From positions 248,001-312,000 of the forward strand of contig CAIJOA010000011.1 of assembly GCA_903822185.1 (NCBI GenBank): a stretch of DNA of 64,000 nt, given 5' to 3'. The stretch is from an uncultured Rhodospirillales bacterium (GTDB lineage: Bacteria > Pseudomonadota > Alphaproteobacteria > ATCC43930 > CGMCC-115725). Below, piece by piece: positions 17,970 through 25,944 of this stretch; the stretch's first letter is position 1; every line of letters begins with the position of its first letter. Under the pieces are notes generated by a model that worked only from the letters and a program-made list of their open reading frames with translations, had not been told where the DNA came from and made no database searches. The position numbers and the translations under genes are program-made.

Positions 17970-17996
17970 TTTTAAGACGACTGACCATCTTATTTT
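17970..17996. promoter_or_regulatory. Operator-like repeat before the MFS gene
   Basis: TTTTAAGACGAC (17970-17981) repeats exactly the element in the tetR promoter at 17320-17331 and is followed by the related TGACCAT (CGGTCAT in the other). A T-rich TATTTT (17991-17996) could be the -10 region. AGGA (18002-18004 region) then precedes the MFS ATG. The direct repeat of the element before both genes argues for common control by the TetR. Confidence 0.6.
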
Positions 17997-18011
17997 AACT
18001 AGGAACCGACC

Positions 18012-19253
18012 ATGACCACCGCCGCGCTCACCACCTCCTCCCCTTCCCGATTGCCGCTCTACTTCCTCGCCCTCGGCACCTTCGCCATCGGTACCGAGGG
18101 ATTCATGATCGCGCCGCTGCTGCCCGATCTCGCTGCCGATCTGTCGGTCAGCGTCATGGCCGCCGGACAGCTCGTCACGATCTTTGCGCTGACCTACGCG
18201 CTGAGTTCGCCGGTCCTGACGACGCTCACCGCCGGCTTCGATCGCCGTCATCTGTTAATCGGCGCGATGACAGGCTTTGCCCTCGCCAATGTCATCGCTT
18301 ATTCGGCACAGAATTACTGGATGCTGATGGCGGCCCGCGTGCTGCTCGCCATCGCCGCGGGGCTTTATGTGCCCAGCGCCAACGCGTTGGCCGGCACATT
18401 GTTGAAACCCGAACATCGCGGCAGCGCCCTCGCCGTGGTCAATGCCGGCACGACGATCGCCATCGCCCTGGGCGTGCCGCTGGGCGCGATCGTCGGCGAT
18501 CACTTCGGCTGGCGCCTCACCTTTGCCGGCGTCGGCACCATGGCGCTGATCGCGACGATCGGCCTTGTCACCGGCTTGCCGCGCGACATCGGCGGCGCAC
18601 CGGCCGCGGTCAGTCTGAGCGCACGTATCGCCGTCGTGAAACAGCCCCGCGTCCTGCCGACCGTGCTGGTGACGACGCTCTTCGCCATGGGCGGCTACAC
18701 GCTCTACATCTATCTCGCGCTCTATCTCACCATGGCGACAACGCTGCGCGGTTTCGGCATCAGCGCCGTGCTCTTCACCTGGGGCAGCTCGGCGGCCATC
18801 GGCACCTTTGCCGGCGGGATGCTCGCTGACCGCTTCGGATCGCGGCGCGTCATTGCCGCAGGCTTGGCGATGTTCGCCGCAGCGCTGATCGCCCTTTCTT
18901 TGATCGCGATCGCCGTTCCGCCGGCCTTCGCGACAATTCCGGTGTTCATCGTCATCGGCTTGTGGGGCTTTGCCGGCTGGTCGTTCTTCACAGCGCAGAT
19001 ATCGCACTTGATCAGCATCGCCAGCGCAAAGTTTGCGGCGATCGTGCTATCGCTGAACTCGTCGTTTCTCTACCTCGGCTTTTCGCTCGGCGCGATAACA
19101 GGATCACTGACTCTGGCGCGCGGAACCCCGGCCGATCTCGGTCTTGTCGGCGGACTCCTGACTCTGGCCGGACTGGCGCTCTCGCTCTGGACAGGACGCC
19201 AACCCAAGCCCGCGGAGCCGGTTGTCGCAAACGCGATGGCCTGCCGCTCGTAA
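18012..19253 (+). CDS. MFS transporter, DHA1-like efflux
   Basis: A 413-residue protein with 12 predicted transmembrane helices. The start FALGTFAIGTEGFMIAPLLPDLAADLSVS matches the AraJ/PbuE/NepI-like DHA1 branch (GTEGF...LP motif), which exports sugars, purines or drugs. AGGA lies seven bases before the ATG. It is preceded by the TetR gene on the same strand and by the shared operator-like element, a common arrangement for inducible efflux. A strong hairpin terminator follows. Confidence 0.88.
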   Translation: MTTAALTTSSPSRLPLYFLALGTFAIGTEGFMIAPLLPDLAADLSVSVMAAGQLVTIFALTYALSSPVLTTLTAGFDRRHLLIGAMTGFALANVIAYSAQNYWMLMAARVLLAIAAGLYVPSANALAGTLLKPEHRGSALAVVNAGTTIAIALGVPLGAIVGDHFGWRLTFAGVGTMALIATIGLVTGLPRDIGGAPAAVSLSARIAVVKQPRVLPTVLVTTLFAMGGYTLYIYLALYLTMATTLRGFGISAVLFTWGSSAAIGTFAGGMLADRFGSRRVIAAGLAMFAAALIALSLIAIAVPPAFATIPVFIVIGLWGFAGWSFFTAQISHLISIASAKFAAIVLSLNSSFLYLGFSLGAITGSLTLARGTPADLGLVGGLLTLAGLALSLWTGRQPKPAEPVVANAMACRS

Positions 19254-19278
19254 GACATAACGCATGTTGACCAAGCAG

Positions 19279-19307
19279 CGGCGTCACCTTCGGGTGGCGC
19301 CGTTTTT
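19279..19307 (+). terminator. Rho-independent terminator after the MFS gene
   Basis: CGGCGTCACC, loop TTCG, GGTGGCGCCG (19279-19302) forms a nearly perfect stem with a stable tetraloop and is followed by TTTTT. It ends transcription of the tetR-MFS unit. Confidence 0.85.
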
Positions 19308-19313
19308 CTTGGC

Positions 19314-19811
19314 CTAGATCGTATAGAAATCCATCATCGTCGGAATGTAATCATTCAACAGCAGCATCTTCTTGCGCTTGATGCGCCAGCCATCGCCGAC
19401 AGCGGCGAGACGATGCTCGCAGCGAGTGATGGCGATATGTTGTTCGCGCCGTGGAATATTGAAAATCTGCGTCGTGATGACGGAACGTGCGACGATCGCA
19501 TCGCCCTCCATCTCGGCCAAAACGTTGCTGACGATATGCGCGGTGCGCGGCAGCGACGACGAAGCGGCAGACTTACCTGACCGCACGCGGGCGATACGCT
19601 CGGCCAATTCCAGATGGCTCGCAATGTAAAGCAGCGAGACTTCGGTGCTGGTATCGGCTGTCGGCGTATCGTCGGTGCGCCATGCCGGCACCCAGAATTC
19701 CGGATGTGCATCATAAAGCGCGAGCCATTCATCCCAACGCCGTTCGTCGAGAAATAGCGCCTCGCGATAAAGCAGCTCGGCGGCGATACGGTGGGCTTCG
19801 TCGCCGGTCAT
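19314..19811 (-). CDS. Aromatic-ring-hydroxylating dioxygenase beta subunit
   Basis: A 165-residue SnoaL/NTF2-like protein of the ring-hydroxylating dioxygenase small-subunit family: AAELLYREALFLDERRWDEWLALYDAHPEFWVPAW at the N-terminus and a C-terminal GDGWRIKRKKMLLLND. The start at 19811 overlaps the alpha-subunit stop (ATGA), which indicates translational coupling for 1:1 assembly; an in-frame earlier start exists but lies inside the alpha gene. It has a structural role in the alpha3beta3 oxygenase. It is convergent with the MFS gene across a terminator. Confidence 0.9.
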   Translation of the reverse strand: MTGDEAHRIAAELLYREALFLDERRWDEWLALYDAHPEFWVPAWRTDDTPTADTSTEVSLLYIASHLELAERIARVRSGKSAASSSLPRTAHIVSNVLAEMEGDAIVARSVITTQIFNIPRREQHIAITRCEHRLAAVGDGWRIKRKKMLLLNDYIPTMMDFYTI

Positions 19812-21145
19812 GTCGGCGCTCCGCCCAAAGCCCGGGTCAATCGCGCACGCCATTCACGCAGCGGACCATGAAACAACGTCTCGTCGCAGATACCGGCGCT
19901 GCTCGAAATCGAAGCCACCGGGGTTACGCCGAGTTCGACCGCCTCGGGACTGATGGCAGGATCACCCGCGCCGAGGCCGCGCATATAGCCCTGCTGCCAA
20001 TCCACCAGATCGCTCTGCTGACCCGCGTGACAGGATTCGAAAATCACCGTGTCGTCCGGCGTGGCGAGGCCGCTGGGATTGAAGAACTCTTCATATTGGC
20101 GGATGCGCAGCGTGCGCGCTTCGCGGCTCTCGCCTTTGGGCGCGATGCAATAGGTCGTGATCTCGGTCTTCCCCGCGCCCAGCGGACGATTGACCCGAAT
20201 CTGCAGCGATGCGTTTTCGAGCAGTTGCAAGTTCGGGAAGATCAGCAGGTTGCGCGTATAGAACATCCACTTCGTCTTCATCTCGCCGACGCGGCGCTTC
20301 ACGCTTTCGATGTCGCGATAAAGCGGCCGTGATTCGGGATTGTCGTTCGCGCCCCACAGCACGTTATGGCCGTGCGCGAAGGTGAAGGACCCGCGCCGCG
20401 CATCGACCTCGCGGAAATTCGAAAGATAGGAAGGCCGCTGCGCCGCCTCGGCGGTTTTCCGCTGCCCCAGCAATTGAATGTAGGAAAGATGCGTCGGCAC
20501 GAAGTGGTAGGAATCCGCGCTGTTCTCGATCTGCAGCTTCCAGTTGGCGTTGAAAGTGTAGTTGACCGTGCCCGGCACGATCTCGAGCCCATCCTCACCC
20601 TGATCGACGACGAGGTCAATGAAGGTCCGCGCCTCGCCGAGATGGTCTTCGAGCGGCAGAACGTCGGCGTTGAGACTGGCGAAGAGGAAGCCGCGATAAT
20701 TCCCGAACCGCGCGACCGGGCGCAGATTGTGATCTTCCTTGGCGAAGGCCGGCGGATAAGCACCTTCGGCCAGCGCCGGGATCGAGACGTTGCGCCCGCC
20801 GCTGTCATAGGCCCAGCCGTGATAGGGACAGACGAAATGCTTGCGCGTGCCGGCGGCAGCCTGACACACCATCGCACCGCGATGGCGGCAGGCATTGAGG
20901 AAGGCATTGATCTTGCCGCCGCTGTCACGCGCCACGATCACCGGCTGGCGGCCGATATAGGTGGTGAAGAAATCGTCCGGCTTTGCGACCTGACATTCGA
21001 GCCCGACGAAAACCCAATTGCCTTCGAAGATATGTTTCAGCTCCAGCTCGCACAGATCTTCGTTGCGAAAGATGTCGGCATGGACGCGAAAGATGCCGTC
21101 GTTCGGACGGTCATCGATCATCTTTTCGATGTCGATCGGTTTCAT
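19808..21145 (-). CDS. Rieske aromatic-ring-hydroxylating dioxygenase alpha subunit
   Basis: A 445-residue large subunit. The Rieske [2Fe-2S] ligands are Cys86/His88 (ACRHRG) and Cys106/His109 (CPYHGW). The mononuclear iron triad begins with ADSYHFVPTH (Asp211 bridge, His214, His219). GGGAG precedes the ATG by eight bases. Together with the overlapping beta gene it forms the terminal oxygenase that adds O2 to an aromatic ring. No ferredoxin or reductase gene is adjacent, so electron-transfer partners must be encoded elsewhere. The neighbouring LigB-type dioxygenase could cleave the resulting diol. Confidence 0.93.
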   Translation of the reverse strand: MKPIDIEKMIDDRPNDGIFRVHADIFRNEDLCELELKHIFEGNWVFVGLECQVAKPDDFFTTYIGRQPVIVARDSGGKINAFLNACRHRGAMVCQAAAGTRKHFVCPYHGWAYDSGGRNVSIPALAEGAYPPAFAKEDHNLRPVARFGNYRGFLFASLNADVLPLEDHLGEARTFIDLVVDQGEDGLEIVPGTVNYTFNANWKLQIENSADSYHFVPTHLSYIQLLGQRKTAEAAQRPSYLSNFREVDARRGSFTFAHGHNVLWGANDNPESRPLYRDIESVKRRVGEMKTKWMFYTRNLLIFPNLQLLENASLQIRVNRPLGAGKTEITTYCIAPKGESREARTLRIRQYEEFFNPSGLATPDDTVIFESCHAGQQSDLVDWQQGYMRGLGAGDPAISPEAVELGVTPVASISSSAGICDETLFHGPLREWRARLTRALGGAPT

Positions 21146-21189
21146 TGGCGTTCTCCCTGAAGGGATAGTGCCATGGCTGCGGCAAAAGA

Positions 21190-21215
21190 AAAGGGCCGCC
21201 CGAAGGCGACCCTTT
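21190..21215 (-). terminator. Terminator after the extradiol dioxygenase
   Basis: On the minus strand, AAAGGGTCGCC, loop TTC, GGGCGGCCCTTT forms a hairpin that runs into TTTTCTTTT. It lies 24 bases beyond the stop of the gene at 21239-22309 and just upstream of the Rieske alpha gene, so the two are probably separate transcripts or partially attenuated. Confidence 0.75.
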
Positions 21216-21238
21216 GCCGTGTCGAAGAAAAACCCTGC

Positions 21239-22309
21239 TTAAGCGGGCTCGAACATCGCCGTTACCTTGGTCGCGTTGAAGATGTAGGTCGGCAGAATAT
21301 TCGACCAAGTCACCTTCTGATTGAGCTCTTTCATCGCGCCCATGAGCGCGAACCAGTTGAGCGTCTCGTGACCGCCGCAATCCTCGACCTGTTCCAGCGA
21401 GAATTTCTGCCAGAGATCGTAATCGCCTTTGACCATCGCATCGTAAAGCTTCAGGTCGGTCTCGATATCGGGCGTCATGCGCCAGGTCTTCTGGGTCAGG
21501 AACGAATGCGACCAGGACGACGAGGCCATCAGCGCGACCTTGTAGGGGCTTTCGCGAGCGATCTTCGCGACGGCCTGGCCCAGCGCGAAGCAACGCTTCG
21601 GCGTCGGTGAATGCGGATCCGGAGGCGGCTTGTGGCTGAGATTGTCGGCGAAGCCGTGATAACCGATGACCTCGCGGCCATAGCAGTTGATCGAGCAGGG
21701 GATGATCTTGTGCGGGAAGCCCTTGCGATAATAATCGAGATAGAGCGTCGCGTTGAGAAACGCATGCGCCAGGCCAGGATGCTCGTTCGGCTGGTACGAG
21801 TAGCACATGTCGAAATTCTCATCGAGCAGCTTATCGACGAAGTATTTCGCGGCCTCGCGATGGAAGTGCAGCTTGAATTCGAAATCCATCGGCTCACCCC
21901 AGACATTGGGCTTGCCCTTCATCGAACCGGACGACGACGCCTGCAGCCAGGGCTTCACCGTCATGTCGCCGTCATAGGCGAGAATGCAGAACGGCGGGAT
22001 GATGCCTTCTTTGTAATTCTCGTACTGATCGTCGCCCCACATGAAGATGAAGTCGGGCTTGTATTCGTCGAGCGCCGCGCGCACGCGATTGAAGTCCTGA
22101 AGCATCGCCTCGTGATGCGCGCCGCCGGCGGCTGCACCTTTGTCGTCGCTCCATTCCTTCTTCATGGCCTCGGGCCACTTCGAAATGTCCTTCGCCGAAT
22201 CCGGAATGGCCGGATCGGCAAGGCGCTGGCTCAGCAAAAATGCCATGTCGCCTTTGGGACGGCTGAATAGAGGGGAATGCGAAATGCCGAATCCGCGGAC
22301 TTCACCCAT
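21239..22309 (-). CDS. Class III (LigB-type) extradiol ring-cleavage dioxygenase
   Basis: A 356-residue protein of the protocatechuate-4,5-dioxygenase beta-chain superfamily. GISHSP near the N-terminus provides His11, a likely metal ligand; AHHEAML (His65/66) and the family-characteristic MWGDDQYENYKE follow, then IPPFCILAYD. It presumably cleaves a dihydroxylated ring next to a hydroxyl group using Fe(II). It is longer than LigB and has no adjacent LigA, so it would be a single-chain type. AGGAGG precedes the ATG by eight bases. Located between Rieske oxygenase and FAH genes, it fits a hydroxylate-cleave-hydrolyse route. Confidence 0.82.
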   Translation of the reverse strand: MGEVRGFGISHSPLFSRPKGDMAFLLSQRLADPAIPDSAKDISKWPEAMKKEWSDDKGAAAGGAHHEAMLQDFNRVRAALDEYKPDFIFMWGDDQYENYKEGIIPPFCILAYDGDMTVKPWLQASSSGSMKGKPNVWGEPMDFEFKLHFHREAAKYFVDKLLDENFDMCYSYQPNEHPGLAHAFLNATLYLDYYRKGFPHKIIPCSINCYGREVIGYHGFADNLSHKPPPDPHSPTPKRCFALGQAVAKIARESPYKVALMASSSWSHSFLTQKTWRMTPDIETDLKLYDAMVKGDYDLWQKFSLEQVEDCGGHETLNWFALMGAMKELNQKVTWSNILPTYIFNATKVTAMFEPA

Positions 22310-22517
22310 GGCTGAATCCTCCTAACGCCAAAACTACTTGAGGGTCAGGTTAATCCCGATGGCGGGTTATTTCCAGCCTCCCGCACTCCCGTTCCCGTTG
22401 AGGGCAACGGATAGGAATAGCGGAACCGTCCGCCGGATTGTCGCGTCGCGACGCCCGTCCTATGTTGCCCGGCCATGGACGGGGCATCGAGACCCCGAAA
22501 TCAAGTGAGGCTTCCGC

Positions 22518-23423
22518 ATGAAAATCGCTTTGGCCGATATGCCCTGGCCGTTCCTGTCCGAGACCCGCGTCGTCGCACAGAACGGTACCGGCAATTGGCA
22601 TGACTTTGCCGCCGTCGCCCCCGATGTCGCCATCGTATCCGGGGCGCCCCAGGCTCCCCTCTCGCAAGTCTTATCCCACATGACCAAGATCGGATCGAGC
22701 GGCCGGCGAAAGCTGGAAGGCGCTTTGGACAAGCGCAGCAACGGCACAGCGGCCCCCGCTTTCGTCAAACCGATCGATCCCCTGGCCAAGATTTTCCTGA
22801 CCGAGGCGCGTGTCGCCTTCAGCAAGTCGAACGATCAGGAAGCCGCACTGAAATGGGTCACGGGCTTTTCGCTGTTCGAGAGCGCGACCACCAATCCTGG
22901 CGCGACCGTCAAACTGCCCGACCCGTCGGCGCCCTATGACATCGAAGCGACGCTCGTCGCAGTGTTGGGTCAGCAAGCCAATCGCGTCAACGGCAGTGCC
23001 GCCAGCCGCAGCATCGTGGGCTACACGCTGATGGCGCAGATCACCAACCGCACCATGTTCGACCGCGAATGGAAGACCAGCAACAATCTCTTCGCCAAGA
23101 ACGGCTATGAGCTGTCGCCGATCGGCCCGGCGATCTGGGTCGCGGGCGCGAACGAATTGCTGCCGGCGACCGAGATCACCCTGACCATCAACGGCCAGCA
23201 GCGGCAACGCTTCACCGTCGCCGATTTCGCCCACAGCATCGCCACCGCGACCAAGGCCTGGTCGCGTTGCGGCCTCGAGACCGGCGACATGGTCGCCCTC
23301 GGTGCGGCGATCTGCCGATCGCAGAACGGCAACGAGGTCGATTCGCCGATCACGATTAAGCCGGGCGACAAGATCGAAGTCGCCTGCGCCCCGATCGGCA
23401 CCCTCGCCGCCACAATCACCTAA
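22518..23423 (+). CDS. Divergent FAH-fold protein with altered metal site
   Basis: A 301-residue protein whose second half aligns with FAH-family enzymes: YDIEATLVAVLG matches DYEVEIAVVIG of the next gene, and YTLMAQITNRTM matches YTLYNDLSDRD. In that alignment Glu143 is kept but the second ligand Glu becomes Thr145 and the Asp ligand becomes Gln174, so the usual divalent metal site looks lost. The C-terminal GDMVALGAAICRSQNG...KPGDKIEV retains the family layout. It lies 16 bases before an intact FAH gene on the same strand, suggesting a non-catalytic partner or an enzyme with changed chemistry. Confidence 0.72.
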   Translation: MKIALADMPWPFLSETRVVAQNGTGNWHDFAAVAPDVAIVSGAPQAPLSQVLSHMTKIGSSGRRKLEGALDKRSNGTAAPAFVKPIDPLAKIFLTEARVAFSKSNDQEAALKWVTGFSLFESATTNPGATVKLPDPSAPYDIEATLVAVLGQQANRVNGSAASRSIVGYTLMAQITNRTMFDREWKTSNNLFAKNGYELSPIGPAIWVAGANELLPATEITLTINGQQRQRFTVADFAHSIATATKAWSRCGLETGDMVALGAAICRSQNGNEVDSPITIKPGDKIEVACAPIGTLAATIT

Positions 23424-23439
23424 CGCGGGAGAAGCTCAG

Positions 23440-24414
23440 ATGCGTTTTGTTACTTTCGAACCCGCCGCCGGCATCGAACGTTTCGGGGTCCTCTTGGCCG
23501 ATGGCCGTATCGCCGATTGCGAAGGCGCTTTCGCCGCCGTCCTCGGCAAGACGCTGCAGCCGGAACGTGCCGCTGTTCTCGCCCGCGCAATCGCGCCGCC
23601 CAATGCACAGGACTTCATCGGCAATGGCGACATCGCCCTCGACGCCGCCCGGCAGATCATCGCCGCCGCCAAGGAAGGCGAACTGAAAGGCCTGCGCGGC
23701 GAGAAGATCGTCTTCGCCTTCAGTGAGGTGAAGCTGCAGGCCCCGATGCCGCGACCGCGCAAGTTCATCGCCGCCGGCAAAAACTACTTCGAGCATCAAG
23801 CCGAAATGGGCCGCGCGCCCGACGCGCAGGTGCCGCTGCTGCCGATCGCCCATGTTCAGTTCGCCTCGACGATCGTCGGACCGGATGCGACCGTCGCGAT
23901 CCCGCCCGAGACCAAGCATCTCGACTACGAGGTCGAAATCGCCGTCGTCATCGGCAAACGCGCGCATAACGTCAGCAAGGACAACGCGCTCGACTATCTC
24001 TTCGGCTACACGCTTTATAACGATCTGTCGGATCGCGACACTTATCGCGGCGAATCACGTCTCGGCGGCGGCGTCGGCCTCTTGGGCAAGAACTTCATCG
24101 GCTTCTCGCCGTCCGGCCCGTGGATCGTCACGCCGGACGAGATCGGCGATCCGCAGGTGCTGGCACTGAAGAGCCGCGTCAACGGCAACATGCGCCAGGA
24201 CTCGACGGCCGAACGCATGATGTACAAGATCAACGAACAGATCGCCCATTGGTCGCAGATCGGCCTCGAGCCGGGCGACATGATCGGCACCGGCACGCCG
24301 GGCGGCGTCGCCGCCGGCCGCAAGCCCGATCAAGAGTCTTGGTGGCTCAAATCGGGCGACGTCGTCGAAATCGAAGTCGAGAAAATCGGCAAACTCACAA
24401 CCCATATCGCCTAA
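23440..24414 (+). CDS. FAH family hydrolase/decarboxylase
   Basis: A 324-residue intact FAH-family enzyme. The metal ligands are Glu164 and Glu166 (DYEVEIAVVIG) and Asp195 (YNDLSDRD), followed by FSPSGPWIVTPDEIGD and the GTGTPGGVAAGR loop. The ATG at 23440 follows GGGAG. Related proteins act on ring-cleavage products (oxalocrotonate decarboxylase/hydratase, acylpyruvate hydrolase). It is adjacent to the divergent FAH (22518-23423) and upstream of a SnoaL-like gene, probably in one operon. Confidence 0.9.
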   Translation: MRFVTFEPAAGIERFGVLLADGRIADCEGAFAAVLGKTLQPERAAVLARAIAPPNAQDFIGNGDIALDAARQIIAAAKEGELKGLRGEKIVFAFSEVKLQAPMPRPRKFIAAGKNYFEHQAEMGRAPDAQVPLLPIAHVQFASTIVGPDATVAIPPETKHLDYEVEIAVVIGKRAHNVSKDNALDYLFGYTLYNDLSDRDTYRGESRLGGGVGLLGKNFIGFSPSGPWIVTPDEIGDPQVLALKSRVNGNMRQDSTAERMMYKINEQIAHWSQIGLEPGDMIGTGTPGGVAAGRKPDQESWWLKSGDVVEIEVEKIGKLTTHIA

Positions 24415-24433
24415 TCCAAGGAGGAACGAAGAC

Positions 24434-24874
24434 ATGGACGCAAAGCAACGCAAAGAAATCGAACAGGAATGCAAAGACCTGATCATCGCCATCACCCAGT
24501 ACGGCGATGCCCGCAACGCGGAAAAGGCGGTCTCGCTGTTCGCCGAGGACGGCACCTGGTTGCGCGGCGGCAAGCCCTATAAAGGCCCGGCCGAAATCCT
24601 GACCTCGTACGGCCGCGGTTCGAAGACGCAGCTTGCCCGCCATATCAATGGCGGCACGATGGTCACCGTGATCGACGACAGCCACGCCGAAGCCGTGACC
24701 TATTACATGGCGCTGCATCACGACCCGAAGGTCGAAGACGCGAAGCTGCCCCTGCCCTTCGATCCCCCGTTCAGCATGGGCGAATGGCACGACAAGTTCG
24801 TCAAGACCGCTGCCGGCTGGCGCTTCTCGTCACGCGAAACCAAGCGCCTGTTCGAACGCCAGGGCGGCCACTGA
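24434..24874 (+). CDS. SnoaL/NTF2-like domain protein
   Basis: A 146-residue single-domain alpha+beta barrel protein: an N-terminal helix (KEIEQECKDLIIAITQYGDARNAEKAVSLFAEDGTWLRGGKPYKGPAEIL) typical of SnoaL-like folds and a C-terminal AGWRFSSRETKRLFER strand. The family includes isomerases, hydrolases and small accessory subunits. A ribosome site (AAGGAGG) lies in the 19-base gap after the FAH gene. It is likely to be a tailoring enzyme or isomerase in the same pathway; the reaction is unknown. Confidence 0.85.
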   Translation: MDAKQRKEIEQECKDLIIAITQYGDARNAEKAVSLFAEDGTWLRGGKPYKGPAEILTSYGRGSKTQLARHINGGTMVTVIDDSHAEAVTYYMALHHDPKVEDAKLPLPFDPPFSMGEWHDKFVKTAAGWRFSSRETKRLFERQGGH

Positions 24875-24890
24875 TCGAAGGCTGATCGCG

Positions 24891-25937
24891 ATGAGACATC
24901 CCCCTCACCCTCTCGCTCCTCGGGTCCCTCCCTCTCCCCGCTGGGGAGAGGGTTGGGGTGAGGGGGTCATCGCGGCACTATTTCTCCTGGTCTTATCGAT
25001 CGTTCCCGCATCCGCCGGGGAAAAAACCAGCCTCTCTTACGTCAATTGGAATGCCGATTTCGGCTACATCATGGCCGCGATCGACGAAGGCTATTTCACC
25101 GCCGAGGGCCTTGATGTCGAGCTGACATCGGCAGGCGGCGGGGTTGCCGTGCCGGCGATGCTGTCGGGCACGCTCGATTTCACCGCCTCGGGATCTTCCG
25201 CGATCAGCGCCATTCTCAAAGGCGCGAAGCTGAAGGTCATCATGGTCGGGCAAGACCGGCCCGGTTGGCAGCTTTGGTCAACCCAACCGCAGATCAAATC
25301 GATTGCCGACTTCAAGGATCAGCAGATCGGCGTTATCACCCGCGGCGACACGGGCGAGATCGCCATGCGCTATCTTTTGAAGCTGCATAATCTGCCGCGC
25401 GATTACGTCGCCTTCACCCCGCTGGGCAATGGTGCGTCGCGCATGGCGGCGATTTCGACCGGCTCGATCCCCGGCGGGATGCTGGTGTGGGGCGAAGTCG
25501 AAAAGCTGAAGACCACCGGCGCACTCGACAAAGGCCGCATGGTCAGCAACCTCACCAACGAAGTTCATATGGTCTTCAACGGCCTCGCCACCAGCGATCG
25601 CCTTTTGAAGGAAAAACCGGAACTGGTTTTGAAGATGGTCCGTGCGCTGGCGAAGGGACAGGCTTTCATTCGCCTCAAGCGCGAGAAGGCGGTCGCGATG
25701 ATCGCCCATTACGCCAAGACCGAAGAGAAAGATGCGGCGTCCGATTATGATCACATCCAGCCCGCCATCGCGCGTAACGGAACCGTCGAACCCAACGTGC
25801 AGTCCGACGAAATCACGCTCCGCAGCGAGATGCAGGACATCCCGCCAGCACAACGCCTGACGCCGAAAGACGTGTTCGATTTCGGCCCGATCCGCCGCGT
25901 CGATGCTGAGTTCAACGCCTCAGGCTGGAAGCCCTAA
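24891..25937 (+). CDS. ABC substrate-binding protein with repeat-derived N-terminus
   Basis: A 348-residue NitT/TauT-type periplasmic binding protein. The mature part (EKTSLSYVNWNADFGYIMAAIDEGYF...) is very similar to the next gene, roughly two thirds identical by eye. Its signal peptide is odd: about 24 Pro/Arg/Gly/Trp-rich residues precede the hydrophobic core VIAALFLLVLSIVPASA, and the DNA encoding them is a palindromic repeat (24900-24966). The ATG at 24891 is the only in-frame start available upstream of the core. Removing the insert leaves a normal signal peptide like that of its neighbour. Whether the long n-region still allows export is unclear. Confidence 0.85.
   Translation: MRHPPHPLAPRVPPSPRWGEGWGEGVIAALFLLVLSIVPASAGEKTSLSYVNWNADFGYIMAAIDEGYFTAEGLDVELTSAGGGVAVPAMLSGTLDFTASGSSAISAILKGAKLKVIMVGQDRPGWQLWSTQPQIKSIADFKDQQIGVITRGDTGEIAMRYLLKLHNLPRDYVAFTPLGNGASRMAAISTGSIPGGMLVWGEVEKLKTTGALDKGRMVSNLTNEVHMVFNGLATSDRLLKEKPELVLKMVRALAKGQAFIRLKREKAVAMIAHYAKTEEKDAASDYDHIQPAIARNGTVEPNVQSDEITLRSEMQDIPPAQRLTPKDVFDFGPIRRVDAEFNASGWKP
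24900..24966. repeat. Palindromic repeat inside a signal-peptide coding region
   Basis: Outer arms CCCCCTCACCC (24900-24910) and GGGTGAGGGGG (24956-24966) and inner arms CCCTCTCCCC (24930-24939) and GGGGAGAGGG (24943-24952) form a nested hairpin. This is the layout of common proteobacterial intergenic repeats (CCCTCACCC...CTCTCCCC type). Here it lies in frame within the start of an SBP gene and encodes most of its n-region. Confidence 0.78.
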
Positions 25938-25944
25938 TCCAAAA

